DNA of 64,000 nt. It comes from JAOUJD01 sp963726405. GTDB lineage: Bacteria > Pseudomonadota > Gammaproteobacteria > Burkholderiales > Burkholderiaceae_F. This document shows, piece after piece, positions 34,905 through 43,167 of the stretch. The DNA lies in NCBI GenBank assembly GCA_963726405.1, contig CAVSCF010000001.1:534465-598464 (forward strand), in the 5' to 3' direction. Numbering within the stretch: the first letter of the stretch is position 1; each line of letters starts with the position of its first letter. The notes below the pieces were generated by a model, which saw only the letters and a program-made list of their open reading frames with translations, had not been told where the DNA came from and did no database searches. Position numbers and translations under genes: made by a program.

Positions 34905-36399
34905 ATGACAACAAGAATCGGGCTCGCCACCGCCGTGAACGTGGCCTTGGGCAGTGCACTGCTGCTTGCCGGAACCAGCGTCCTTGCGCAGAACGCTGTA
35001 CGTGGCAAGCAACTGTACGAGTCGTTCCTCAATCCCGTTTACACCTTCTCGTGCTCGGAAAACACGCAGTGCCACGGCCCGAATCCGCTCACGAACATGA
35101 ACAAGGTCCGGAACGGCACGAACCCCAACACGATCATCAGCGCGATCAGTTCCGTCGGGAAGATGGGTCCGCTGAGGGGCTACGTCACCTCGACCGACGC
35201 GGCCGACATGGCCGCCTATATCGCCAACCCCGCCGCGGCGACCGCTCCGATGATTTCGGCGTCCGCGACTTCGCTGGCCTTCGGAGCCACCCAGGTAGCG
35301 GCGAGCAACACGGCACCCGTTCCCGCGAGCGTGACGCTGACGAACACCGGCGCCGGCAACCTGACCATCACCGCGATCAACAAGAGCGGCACGAATGCCG
35401 GCGACTTCACGGCGACCGGCACATGCGTCGGGGCGTCGGTCACGGTGATGCCGGGCAGGAGCTGCACACTGAGTGCGACTTTCACGCCGTCAGCGACCGG
35501 CACACGGACAGCCACGTTGACGGTGGCGTCGAACGCATCGAGCAACCCGGCGATCTCGCTGGCTGGCACCGGTAGTTCCGTTCCCGTGCCATCGATCGCG
35601 CTGAGCCGAGGATCGGTCACGTTCTCCACGCAGACAGTGGGCTCGACGAGCGCCGCCCAGTCGGTGACCCTGACCAACAACGGGACCGGCGCGCTCACGA
35701 TCACCCAGGTGGCGACCGCGCCCAATCCCGAGTTCTCTTCCACGAGCACATGTGTCGGGACGATCAACCCGGGCGCGTCGTGCACGACGAACGTCACCTT
35801 CGCGCCGACGGCTGCCGGAACGCGCAGCGGTTCGCTGACCATCACCAGCAACGCCGCTGGCTCGCCGACCACGGTCGCGCTGTCGGGCACCAGCGTGCTG
35901 ACGGCCTCTCCGATCTGCACGGTGCAGAGCAACTCGGTGGCCTTCCCGATGACGACGGTCGGCGTGATGTCGTCGGGGCTGAGCACGACCATCACGAACA
36001 GCGGCAATGCCCCGATCCAGATCACGGGCGTCACGATCGGCGGAGCGAACGCATCGGACTTCAGGCTCGCCGCGGGCAACACGTGCGCTGTCGGCACCAT
36101 CGCCGTCGGGGGGAGTTGCCAGCTCCAGTTGGCGTTCCAGCCCCAGAGCGCCGGCAGCAAATCGGCGGTCGTCACGATCGCCCACAACGCCAGCGGCGGG
36201 TCGACCGCCGTGGCGGTGATCGGGCGCGGCGGCAACACCCGCCGCGGTCGGCTCGACGGGCGGCACCATCGGCACCTCGTCGGCGCTCGCGCCTTCGAAC
36301 GTGGGAGGGGTCGGTTCGGTTTCGCTCGAGCAACTGGTTGCGCTTGCGCTGACCCTGCTGCTCGTGCCGACGCTGCGGCGTCGCCTCGCGCGCCGCTGA
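34905..36399 (+). CDS. secreted cytochrome c-like/choice-of-anchor D domain protein, single frameshift
   Basis: The protein of about 497 residues has a signal peptide (TTRIGLATAVNVALGSALLL, then AGTSVLAQ), a short cytochrome c-like domain (GKQLYESF, SCSENTQCHGPNP, then DAADMAAYIANP), and three repeated immunoglobulin-like choice-of-anchor D (ASH-like) domains of about 110 residues (for example PSIALSRGSVTFSTQTVGST). The heme motif is CX5CH rather than CXXCH. The frame shifts by one base near 36237; the restored end is GGVGSVSLEQLVALALTLLL with a basic tail, a C-terminal membrane anchor or sorting signal. As written, the frame instead runs on into glucokinase. Confidence 0.75.
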
Positions 36400-36420
36400 C
36401 CTCGCGTCACTCGTCTTGGC

Positions 36421-36450
36421 GAAAAACGCGGCCCCTGTGCCGCGTTTTTC
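36421..36450. terminator. strong intrinsic terminator, bidirectional in form
   Basis: GAAAAACGCGGC (36421-36432) pairs perfectly with GCCGCGTTTTTC (36439-36450) around CCCTGT. The stem has an A-run on one side and a T-run on the other, 21 bases after the anchor-protein stop. It separates that gene from glk. Confidence 0.9.
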
Positions 36451-36515
36451 GTTACGCGGCACGTGTACGCAACTTGCCTGACGTGCACCCTCCTGCGAAA
36501 TGCCACACTGCGCGC

Positions 36516-37499
36516 GTGCCCGAACACCTTGAACCACGCCATGGCCCCTGGACGGTGGCCGACATTGGCGGCACCCACGCGCGCCTGGCCCGCTGGACGG
36601 CCGCGGCGGGTCTTGACGCGCCGCTGCGCGTGCGGAATGACGACTTCCGCGGACCCGTCGACTTGCTGCAGACGTGGCTGCGCCGCCAGCCGGAAGGTCC
36701 GCGCCGCGTCGTGCTGGCGCTGGCCATGCCCGTCGGCGGCGATGCGCGCCAGTTGACCAACCGGGCCTGGCGCTTCGAGCCGTCTGCGCTGATCGGCGCG
36801 CTGCGCCTCGAATCGTTGGTCATCGTCAACGATTTCGCTGCCGCGGCCGCCGGCATCGACGCGCTATCCCGCCAGGACTTGCAGACTCTCAATGCCGACG
36901 GCGCGGTGCCCGTTCCCGGCGTTCGGATCGTGGTCGGGCCCGGAACCGGTCTGGGGGTGGCCGCCGTCGCAAAGGACGATCCACCTCGGATCATCGCCAG
37001 CGAAGCTGGACACATCACGTTCGGCAGCGCCGATCCCATCGCCGCGCAGTTGAACACGGAGGGCCGCGCTCGCTGGGGGCGCGTGTCCTGGGAACGCCTG
37101 CTGTGCGGCGACGGCCTGGCCTGGCTGCACGCGGTGACCTCCGGGCACCAGGGATTCGACGGCGCGGCAAACGTGGCGCGTGCCGCCGCGGCGGGGGACC
37201 CGGGCGCGATTGCGACGGTGCGCCTCTTTTCCCGCCTGCTTGGCGAGTTCGCCGGCGATGTGTGCCTGGCATTCCAGGCCCTCGAAGGCGTGTACCTGTC
37301 CGGGGGGGTGCTGCGCGGCCTGCTGGACACGTTTGACGCCCCGGGTTTTCTGTCGGCGTTTGCCGCGAAGGGACGCTTTTCCGATCCGCTGCGGCGGGTC
37401 CCGGTGTACTTTGTGGCGGGTCATGAACTCGGCATGCAGGGCGCGGCGCGTTTTCTCGCGGGCCAGTGCCGCATGCCTTCAACGGAGTGGCACGCATGA
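36516..37499 (+). CDS. glk: glucokinase
   Basis: This 327-residue ROK-unrelated bacterial glucokinase phosphorylates glucose with ATP. VADIGGTHARLARW is the phosphate-1 motif, IVNDFAAAAAGIDAL the sugar-binding motif with the catalytic aspartate, and VGPGTGLGVAAVA the adenosine motif. The GTG at 36516 gives PEHLEPRHGPWTVADIGG, an opening like other betaproteobacterial glucokinases. The stop overlaps the GH15 start (ATGA). A strong terminator precedes the gene, so it needs its own promoter. Confidence 0.92.
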   Translation: MPEHLEPRHGPWTVADIGGTHARLARWTAAAGLDAPLRVRNDDFRGPVDLLQTWLRRQPEGPRRVVLALAMPVGGDARQLTNRAWRFEPSALIGALRLESLVIVNDFAAAAAGIDALSRQDLQTLNADGAVPVPGVRIVVGPGTGLGVAAVAKDDPPRIIASEAGHITFGSADPIAAQLNTEGRARWGRVSWERLLCGDGLAWLHAVTSGHQGFDGAANVARAAAAGDPGAIATVRLFSRLLGEFAGDVCLAFQALEGVYLSGGVLRGLLDTFDAPGFLSAFAAKGRFSDPLRRVPVYFVAGHELGMQGAARFLAGQCRMPSTEWHA

Positions 37500-39292
37500 G
37501 CCCGGTGGACCAGGCGGGCAAAGGGCTCGACCTCGCGGTGGTCGGCAATTCCCGCATCGGCGCGCTGATCGACACCAACGCCAGCGTCGTCTGGATGTGC
37601 GTGCCGCGGTTCGACGGCGATCCGGTCTTCTGCTCCCTGCTCGACGGGGCCGGCCACGAAGGGCGGTTCGACATCGAACTCGAACAGCGCACGGCCATCC
37701 GCCAGCACTACCTGAAGAACACCGCCATCCTGCGTACCGAGATGGACGACGCGCGCGGAGGGCGCATCGAGGTGATCGACTTCGCGCCTCGCTTCTACCA
37801 GCACGGCCGCATCTTCGCGCCCGTGAGCCTCATCCGCATCGTGCGCAAGCTCGCGGGCCGGCCTCGTGTGCGCGTCCGCTTCCTGCCACGGGCGGGCTAC
37901 GGCGAGGAGAGCCCGCCGATGACCTTCGGCACCCATCACATCCGGGCCGCCATCCCCGCGTATCCGCTGCGCCTGACCACCGACGCGCCGATCACGCACG
38001 TGATCGAGCACAACCCGATGCTGATCGACGATTGCTACACGTTCGTCCTCGGCCCCGACGAAACGCTGCAGTCGGGTCCGTCGGAGGCGGGGCGCCTGAT
38101 GCTGGAGGAAACCCAGCGCTACTGGCGCCGCTGGGTGCGCAACCTCGCGGTGCCGTTCGACTGGCAGGAGGCGGTGATCCGCGCGGCGATCACGCTGAAG
38201 CTCAATACCTTCGACGACACCGGCGCCGTGATCGCTGCAATGACGACTTCGGTGCCGGAGGCGCCCGGCACGGAGCGCAACTGGGACTACCGGTACTGCT
38301 GGCTGCGCGACGCCTATTTCGTGATCAACGCGCTCAACCGGCTCGGTGCGACGGGATCCATGGAGCGCTACCTGCGGTACATCGAGAACATCATCGTCGA
38401 CGCTGACCCGGCGACGTTGCAGCCGGTGTACGGCCTCAGCGGGGAGAGCCGGCTGACCGAGCGCGTGGCGGAGCACCTGGTCGGATATGAGGGCATGGGA
38501 CCCGTACGCATCGGCAACCAGGCGTGGGAGCAGGTGCAGCACGATGTCTACGGGTCCGCGATCCTCGGTGTTTCGCACGCGTTCTTCGACCACCGGCTCG
38601 ACACCCTGGGCGACCGGTCCCTCCTGCAGCGCCTCGAACCCCTGGGCGAGCAGGCGTACGCGAAGTTCATGCAGCCGGACGCCGGAATCTGGGAGTTTCG
38701 CGGACGGCGCGAGGTGCACACATTTTCCGCGGTGATGTGCTGGGCCGCGTGCGACCGGCTCGCGCGCATCGCAGAGCGGGTCGACCAGGTGCGGGTTTTG
38801 TACTGGCGGGAGCGGGCCAACCGGATCCACGAGCAGATCTGCGCGAATGCGTGGAGCACGCAACTCGATGGATTCGCCGCCACGTTCGGCGGCCACTTCG
38901 CCGACGCCAGCCTGCTCGTTCTCGGCGAGATCGGTTTCCTGCGCCCCGATGACCGGCGCTTCAGGGCGACCGTTGCGGCCATCGAACGTCAATTGCGGCG
39001 CGGTGACTTCCTGTTGAGATACGACCGGCCCGATGACTTCGGAACGCCGGACACCGCGTTCGTCGTCTGCACGTTCTGGTGGATCCAGGCGCTGGCGCTG
39101 CTCGGGGAGCGCGAGCGCGCGGTCGACGAGTTCGAACGTCTGCTGGCCGCGCGGAACCGCTTCGGCCTGCTTTCCGAAGACATCGACGTGCAAAGCGGTC
39201 GGCTCTGGGGCAACTTTCCGCAGACCTACAGCATGGTGGGGATCATCATGTGCGCCATGCGCCTGAGCCGGCGGTGGGACGACGCGTTCTGA
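37496..39292 (+). CDS. glycoside hydrolase family 15 protein (glucoamylase/trehalase type)
   Basis: This 598-residue cytoplasmic enzyme has the GH15 blocks: NSRIGALIDTNASVVWMCVPRFD near the N-terminus, NWDYRYCWLRDAYFVINAL at the start of the (alpha/alpha)6 barrel, and YGLSGESRLTERVAEHLVGY with GPVRIGNQAWEQVQHDVYG around the general acid. Members hydrolyse alpha-1,4-glucans or, in some actinobacteria, trehalose. Between glk and otsAB it probably feeds glucose from trehalose or glycogen fragments to glucokinase; which substrate is not decided by sequence. There is no signal peptide. Confidence 0.9.
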   Translation: MSPVDQAGKGLDLAVVGNSRIGALIDTNASVVWMCVPRFDGDPVFCSLLDGAGHEGRFDIELEQRTAIRQHYLKNTAILRTEMDDARGGRIEVIDFAPRFYQHGRIFAPVSLIRIVRKLAGRPRVRVRFLPRAGYGEESPPMTFGTHHIRAAIPAYPLRLTTDAPITHVIEHNPMLIDDCYTFVLGPDETLQSGPSEAGRLMLEETQRYWRRWVRNLAVPFDWQEAVIRAAITLKLNTFDDTGAVIAAMTTSVPEAPGTERNWDYRYCWLRDAYFVINALNRLGATGSMERYLRYIENIIVDADPATLQPVYGLSGESRLTERVAEHLVGYEGMGPVRIGNQAWEQVQHDVYGSAILGVSHAFFDHRLDTLGDRSLLQRLEPLGEQAYAKFMQPDAGIWEFRGRREVHTFSAVMCWAACDRLARIAERVDQVRVLYWRERANRIHEQICANAWSTQLDGFAATFGGHFADASLLVLGEIGFLRPDDRRFRATVAAIERQLRRGDFLLRYDRPDDFGTPDTAFVVCTFWWIQALALLGERERAVDEFERLLAARNRFGLLSEDIDVQSGRLWGNFPQTYSMVGIIMCAMRLSRRWDDAF

Positions 39293-39440
39293 CGGGGTTA
39301 ACCCTTACGTAGACTGGAGTACAGACCCTAGCCCATGCGGGTGCTAAGGTCGTTCGTCTACGTTCGGTGGGTGAACTCCAAGTATCGCCCGGCCCGCCGC
39401 TGCGCTCCGGCCGCCTCCTGGTCCCCCCTCGGCTTCTTTC

Positions 39441-41672
39441 ATGTTCCGATCGTTCCGACTCTCGTTGCGCTTTCTCGTCCCGCTCGCGCTCGCGATGCTG
39501 ACGATGGCGTATTTCACGGTGCCGGTGATCGACGCGTTGACGCTGCGCTGGTTCATGCGCGACCTTGATATCCGTGCGGCGACCATCAGTCGTGCGCTCG
39601 AGGAGCCGGTGCTCGACGCGGTGGAATCCGAGGGCTGGCGCCGGCTGGACCCGCAGATCGAACGCATCGCAAACGATGAACGCCTCCTCGCCCTGGGCAT
39701 CTGCAACGTCGACGGCGATTTGATCCGCAAGACCCGGCACATGCCGGCGGGGCTGGACTGCAGTTCGGCCAAGGGGCCAGACGACGTTGGATCGATGGTG
39801 CGCCTTCCGCGCGGGCCCGTGCATATCGCTGCGGTGCCGCTGCGACGCGGCGAGGTTCGCGGCGCGACGCTGCTGCTGGTGCACGACCTCAGTTTCGTCG
39901 AACGTCGCAGTCAGGACACGCGCCGCTACGTGATCATCCTCTTCGCAGTGCTCGGCATGCTGCTGGCGCTGATCTCGCTTCTGGTCGCGCACATGAGCTG
40001 GCGCGGCTGGGTCGCTGGAGTCCGTGCGATGCTGCAGGGCGAGGGCGTCATCCGCCCGTTTGCGCAGCCGCGCCCCGAACTGCAGCCGCTGGTCGGCGAC
40101 CTGCGCAGCCTGCTGCGCGATATCGAACGCGAGCGGCGTTCCAGTGACCAGGGCGTGGCCATCAACTGGACCCCGGCGACGTTGCGCAACCTCTTGCACG
40201 ACCAGCTGCGCGGCGACGAGATCCTTCTGGTGGCCAATCGCGAGCCGTACATCCACGTGAAGTCCGCGGACGGTATCGAAGTGCAGCGCCCGGCGAGCGG
40301 CCTGGTCACGGCCGTCGAGCCGGTGATGCGCGCCTGCTCTGGCACGTGGATCGCGCATGGCAGCGGCTCGGCAGACCGCGAGGTCGTCGATGCGCGCGGA
40401 CGGCTGCGTGTCCCGCCTGGCGAAGGGAGCTACACCCTGCGTCGCATCTGGCTGACGCAGGCCGAGGAGCGCGGCTATTACTACGGGTTCTCCAACGAAG
40501 GGCTGTGGCCGCTCTGTCACATCGCCCATGTGCGGCCCGTGTTCCGCGACGAGGACTGGCGCCAGTACCGGCGCGTCAATGAGCGCTTCGCCGACGCCGT
40601 CGCGCAGGAGGCGAAGACCGACGATCCGGTGGTGCTGATCCAGGACTACCACTTCGCCCTGCTGCCGCGGATGGTCCGCGAGCGGCTGCCGCGCGCGACC
40701 ATCATCACGTTCTGGCACATCCCCTGGCCGAACCCGGAGTCGTTCGGCATCTGCCCCTGGCGCGCGGAGATCCTGGAGGGCCTGCTCGGCAGCACGATCC
40801 TCGGCTTCCATACGCGCTATCACGGGCACAACTTCCTGGAGTCGGTCGATCGCTTTCTGGAGGCACGGATCGAATACGACGATTCGACGGTGTCCTTCGG
40901 CGGTCGCCTGACGCGGGTCGAAAGCTTTCCCATATCCATCGCGTGGCCGGAAGGCAAGCCGGCCAAGTCGGTGGACGAGTGCCGTGCCGAGGTCCGCAAG
41001 CGACTGGGCGTCTCGCCCGGTCATCTGGTGGGCCTGGGTGTCGATCGGCTCGACTACACCAAGGGCATCGTCGAGAGGCTGCTCGCCGTCGAGAGGCTGC
41101 TCGAGCTGCACCCGGAGTGGATCGGCCGCTTCACGTTCGTGCAGATTGCCGCACCCAGCCGTTCGTCGCTGGACGAGTACCAGCGTTTCGAGGCGCAGGT
41201 GCGCGCCGCCGCGGCCCAGGTCAACGCGCGGTTCGGCGAGGGGGGCTACGAGCCGGTGCGGCTGCTGATCGAGCACCACGGCAGCGCGTCGGTGAACGAG
41301 CATTACCGAGCGGCCGACGTCTGCGTAGTCACCAGCCTGCACGACGGCATGAACCTGGTCGCCAAGGAATACGTCGCCGCGCGCGATGACGAGCTCGGCG
41401 TGCTCGTGTTGAGCCAGTTCGCGGGCGCGGCGCGCGAACTGCACGAAGCGCTGATCGTGAACCCGTATCACATCGAGGAGGTCGCCGAGGCGCTGCACCG
41501 GGCTCTCGCCATGCCGGCCGAGGAGCAGCGCGAGCGCATGCTCAGCCTGCGGCAGCTGGTGCGCGAGTTCAACGTGTACCGCTGGGCGGGGCGCATGCTG
41601 CTGGAGGCGGCCCGCGTGCGGCAGCGCGAACGCATCAGCGCGCGCATCGGCGAAACGCAGGGAGTGACGTGA
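39441..41672 (+). CDS. otsA: membrane-anchored trehalose-6-phosphate synthase with sensor-like N-terminus
   Basis: This 743-residue chain has a GT20 trehalose-6-phosphate synthase domain from about residue 260 (LVANREPYIHV, GLVTAVEPVM, DDPVVLIQDYHFALLP, GVDRLDYTKGIVERLLAVE, SLHDGMNLVAKEYVA). The first 240 residues are extra: a helix (about 9-30), a periplasmic stretch of about 130 residues, a second helix (about 163-184) and a HAMP-like amphipathic region ending RDIERERRSS. E. coli OtsA has none of this. The enzyme should be held at the inner membrane, perhaps sensing an envelope signal such as osmotic stress. otsB follows after three bases. Confidence 0.9.
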   Translation: MFRSFRLSLRFLVPLALAMLTMAYFTVPVIDALTLRWFMRDLDIRAATISRALEEPVLDAVESEGWRRLDPQIERIANDERLLALGICNVDGDLIRKTRHMPAGLDCSSAKGPDDVGSMVRLPRGPVHIAAVPLRRGEVRGATLLLVHDLSFVERRSQDTRRYVIILFAVLGMLLALISLLVAHMSWRGWVAGVRAMLQGEGVIRPFAQPRPELQPLVGDLRSLLRDIERERRSSDQGVAINWTPATLRNLLHDQLRGDEILLVANREPYIHVKSADGIEVQRPASGLVTAVEPVMRACSGTWIAHGSGSADREVVDARGRLRVPPGEGSYTLRRIWLTQAEERGYYYGFSNEGLWPLCHIAHVRPVFRDEDWRQYRRVNERFADAVAQEAKTDDPVVLIQDYHFALLPRMVRERLPRATIITFWHIPWPNPESFGICPWRAEILEGLLGSTILGFHTRYHGHNFLESVDRFLEARIEYDDSTVSFGGRLTRVESFPISIAWPEGKPAKSVDECRAEVRKRLGVSPGHLVGLGVDRLDYTKGIVERLLAVERLLELHPEWIGRFTFVQIAAPSRSSLDEYQRFEAQVRAAAAQVNARFGEGGYEPVRLLIEHHGSASVNEHYRAADVCVVTSLHDGMNLVAKEYVAARDDELGVLVLSQFAGAARELHEALIVNPYHIEEVAEALHRALAMPAEEQRERMLSLRQLVREFNVYRWAGRMLLEAARVRQRERISARIGETQGVT

Positions 41673-41675
41673 CCG

Positions 41676-42461
41676 GTGACACCATTGTTTTCAAAGGAAG
41701 GTCGCAGGCAGCTCCAGCGCCTGGTGCAGGCGGAAACGCTGTATGCGTTCGACTTCGACGGGACGCTCGCGCCGATCGTCCCGGACCCGGCCCAGGCCCG
41801 GGCAGCCGACCGGGTCACGCTGCCCCTGGCGCGGCTGGCGAGCCTGGTGCCGGTGGCGGTGGTCTCCGGACGCGCGCAGCGGGACCTGATCGAACGCCTC
41901 CCGTGCGAGATCGCCTATCTGGTCGGTAACCATGGCAACGAAGGATTGCCTGACGCCCGCGACCGCAGCCGGCTGACCGCGACCTGCCGCGGCTGGCGGG
42001 GCGAACTCGAACTGCAATTGCTCGCCCTCGAGGGAGCGGGCGTCCGGCTCGAAGACAAGGGACACTCACTCTCGCTGCACTACCGGACCTCGCCCGATCC
42101 CGTGGCGGCCAGCGCGTTCCTCAGGACGCTCGCCCACACGCTGACGCCGCAGCCGACGGTCATCGACGGCAAGATGGTCCTGAACCTGCTGCCTCCCGAT
42201 GCGCTGACGAAGTTCGATGCCCTGCGGATCCTGATGGAGCACGAAGGGGTCGACAACTTGCTGTTCGTAGGCGACGACGACACCGACGAGATCGTCTTCG
42301 AGCGGGCGCCGGAACATTGGATGACCGTGCGTATCGACCCGGGCCGCGGCTCCGCGGCGCGTTACTGCCTGGATGAGCAGGCCAGCATCGAAATCCTGCT
42401 TGCCCATCTCCTCGCCGAGCATGCGGACCGCGCGCGCGCGGACCTGCGAAGCGGACCCTGA
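41676..42461 (+). CDS. otsB: trehalose-6-phosphate phosphatase
   Basis: This 261-residue HAD-superfamily phosphatase removes phosphate from trehalose 6-phosphate. DFDGTLAPI holds the nucleophile and acid aspartates; VVSGRAQRDL is the second motif and NLLFVGDDDTDEIVFE the Mg2+ motif. The start is GTG at 41676, three bases after otsA. It completes the otsAB pathway; downstream lies the ISC promoter. Confidence 0.93.
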   Translation: MTPLFSKEGRRQLQRLVQAETLYAFDFDGTLAPIVPDPAQARAADRVTLPLARLASLVPVAVVSGRAQRDLIERLPCEIAYLVGNHGNEGLPDARDRSRLTATCRGWRGELELQLLALEGAGVRLEDKGHSLSLHYRTSPDPVAASAFLRTLAHTLTPQPTVIDGKMVLNLLPPDALTKFDALRILMEHEGVDNLLFVGDDDTDEIVFERAPEHWMTVRIDPGRGSAARYCLDEQASIEILLAHLLAEHADRARADLRSGP

Positions 42462-42521
42462 ACGCGCGCCGCGCCCCCGGTGGTGAAACCGCGGTTAGAT
42501 GAAGGCTGCATCGAAGGAAGG

Positions 42522-42550
42522 TTGACCGCGTTAGTCGGGATTAGTACAAT
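42522..42550 (+). promoter_or_regulatory. sigma70 promoter of the isc operon
   Basis: TTGACC (42522-42527) and TACAAT (42545-42550) are separated by exactly 17 bases, the best match to the consensus in this window. Transcription would start near 42557, leaving a leader of about 74 bases before iscR. Confidence 0.85.
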
Positions 42551-42573
42551 CCCGACAAAATTAATCGGGAATT
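42534..42573 (+). promoter_or_regulatory. IscR-type operator overlapping the isc promoter
   Basis: Three half-sites are visible: TCGGG (42535-42539), CCCGA (42551-42555) and TCGGG (42565-42569). GTCGGGATT and AATCCCGAC form an inverted repeat around the -10 box, and CCCGAC-AAAATTA-ATCGGGAATT resembles the type 1 site bound by 2Fe-2S IscR. Binding would cover the -10 and start site and repress the operon when clusters are plentiful. Confidence 0.75.
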
Positions 42574-42630
42574 TTTCAGGCAGGCGAAAGTCTGACCTTC
42601 CGACCCCCTCCCAACAGGCGGAACCTACCG

Positions 42631-43141
42631 ATGAGACTGACGACAAAAGGCCGTTTTGCAGTGACGGCGATGATCGACCTCGCGCTGCGGCAGCACAACG
42701 GGCCGGTGACGCTGGCGGGCATCAGCCAGCGCCAGCGCATATCGCTGTCCTACCTCGAACAACTGTTCGGCAAGCTGCGGCGCCACCAGCTGGTGGAGAG
42801 CACCCGCGGCCCCGGCGGCGGCTACACGCTGGGCCGTCCCGGCCAAGGACGTGACGGTGGCCGACATCATCTTTGCCGTGGACGAGCCGCTCGACGCGAC
42901 CCAGTGCGGCGGCAAGGAGAACTGCCACGACGACCAGCGCTGCATGACGCACGACCTGTGGTCGAACCTCAACGCAAAGATGGTCGAGTACCTCGACTCG
43001 GTCAACCTGGCCGACCTCGTGGAGCAGCAGAAGCAGCGCATGGCCGAGGCGGGCCGTACGGCCCCTGCCTCGGTATTGCACGATAATCGGGGGCGCCAGC
43101 GGCCCACGACCGACCAGAAGAACGAGCCCGCGCTGACCTGA
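42631..43141 (+). CDS. iscR: iron-sulfur cluster assembly regulator IscR, single frameshift
   Basis: Two frames together encode IscR of about 169 residues, an Rrf2-type repressor of the isc operon. The first gives the helix-turn-helix (MRLTTKGRFAVTAMIDLALR; ISLSYLEQLFGKLRRHQLVE; GPGGGYTLGRP), the second the cluster-binding part with CGGKENCHDDQRC. Skipping base 42841 joins them as LGRPAKDVTVADII. IscR is normally intact in bacteria with a full isc operon, so an extra G in the assembly is the simplest explanation, but a true loss cannot be excluded. Confidence 0.9.
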
Positions 43142-43167
43142 GGCGCAGACGCAAGGAACAGGGAGAC

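Noticed and set aside
34806..37499. 897-residue fusion of an anchor-D protein with glucokinase
   Set aside because: It arises from one frame change near 36237 and runs through a strong terminator; the restored frame ends at 36399 and glk has its own GTG start at 36516.
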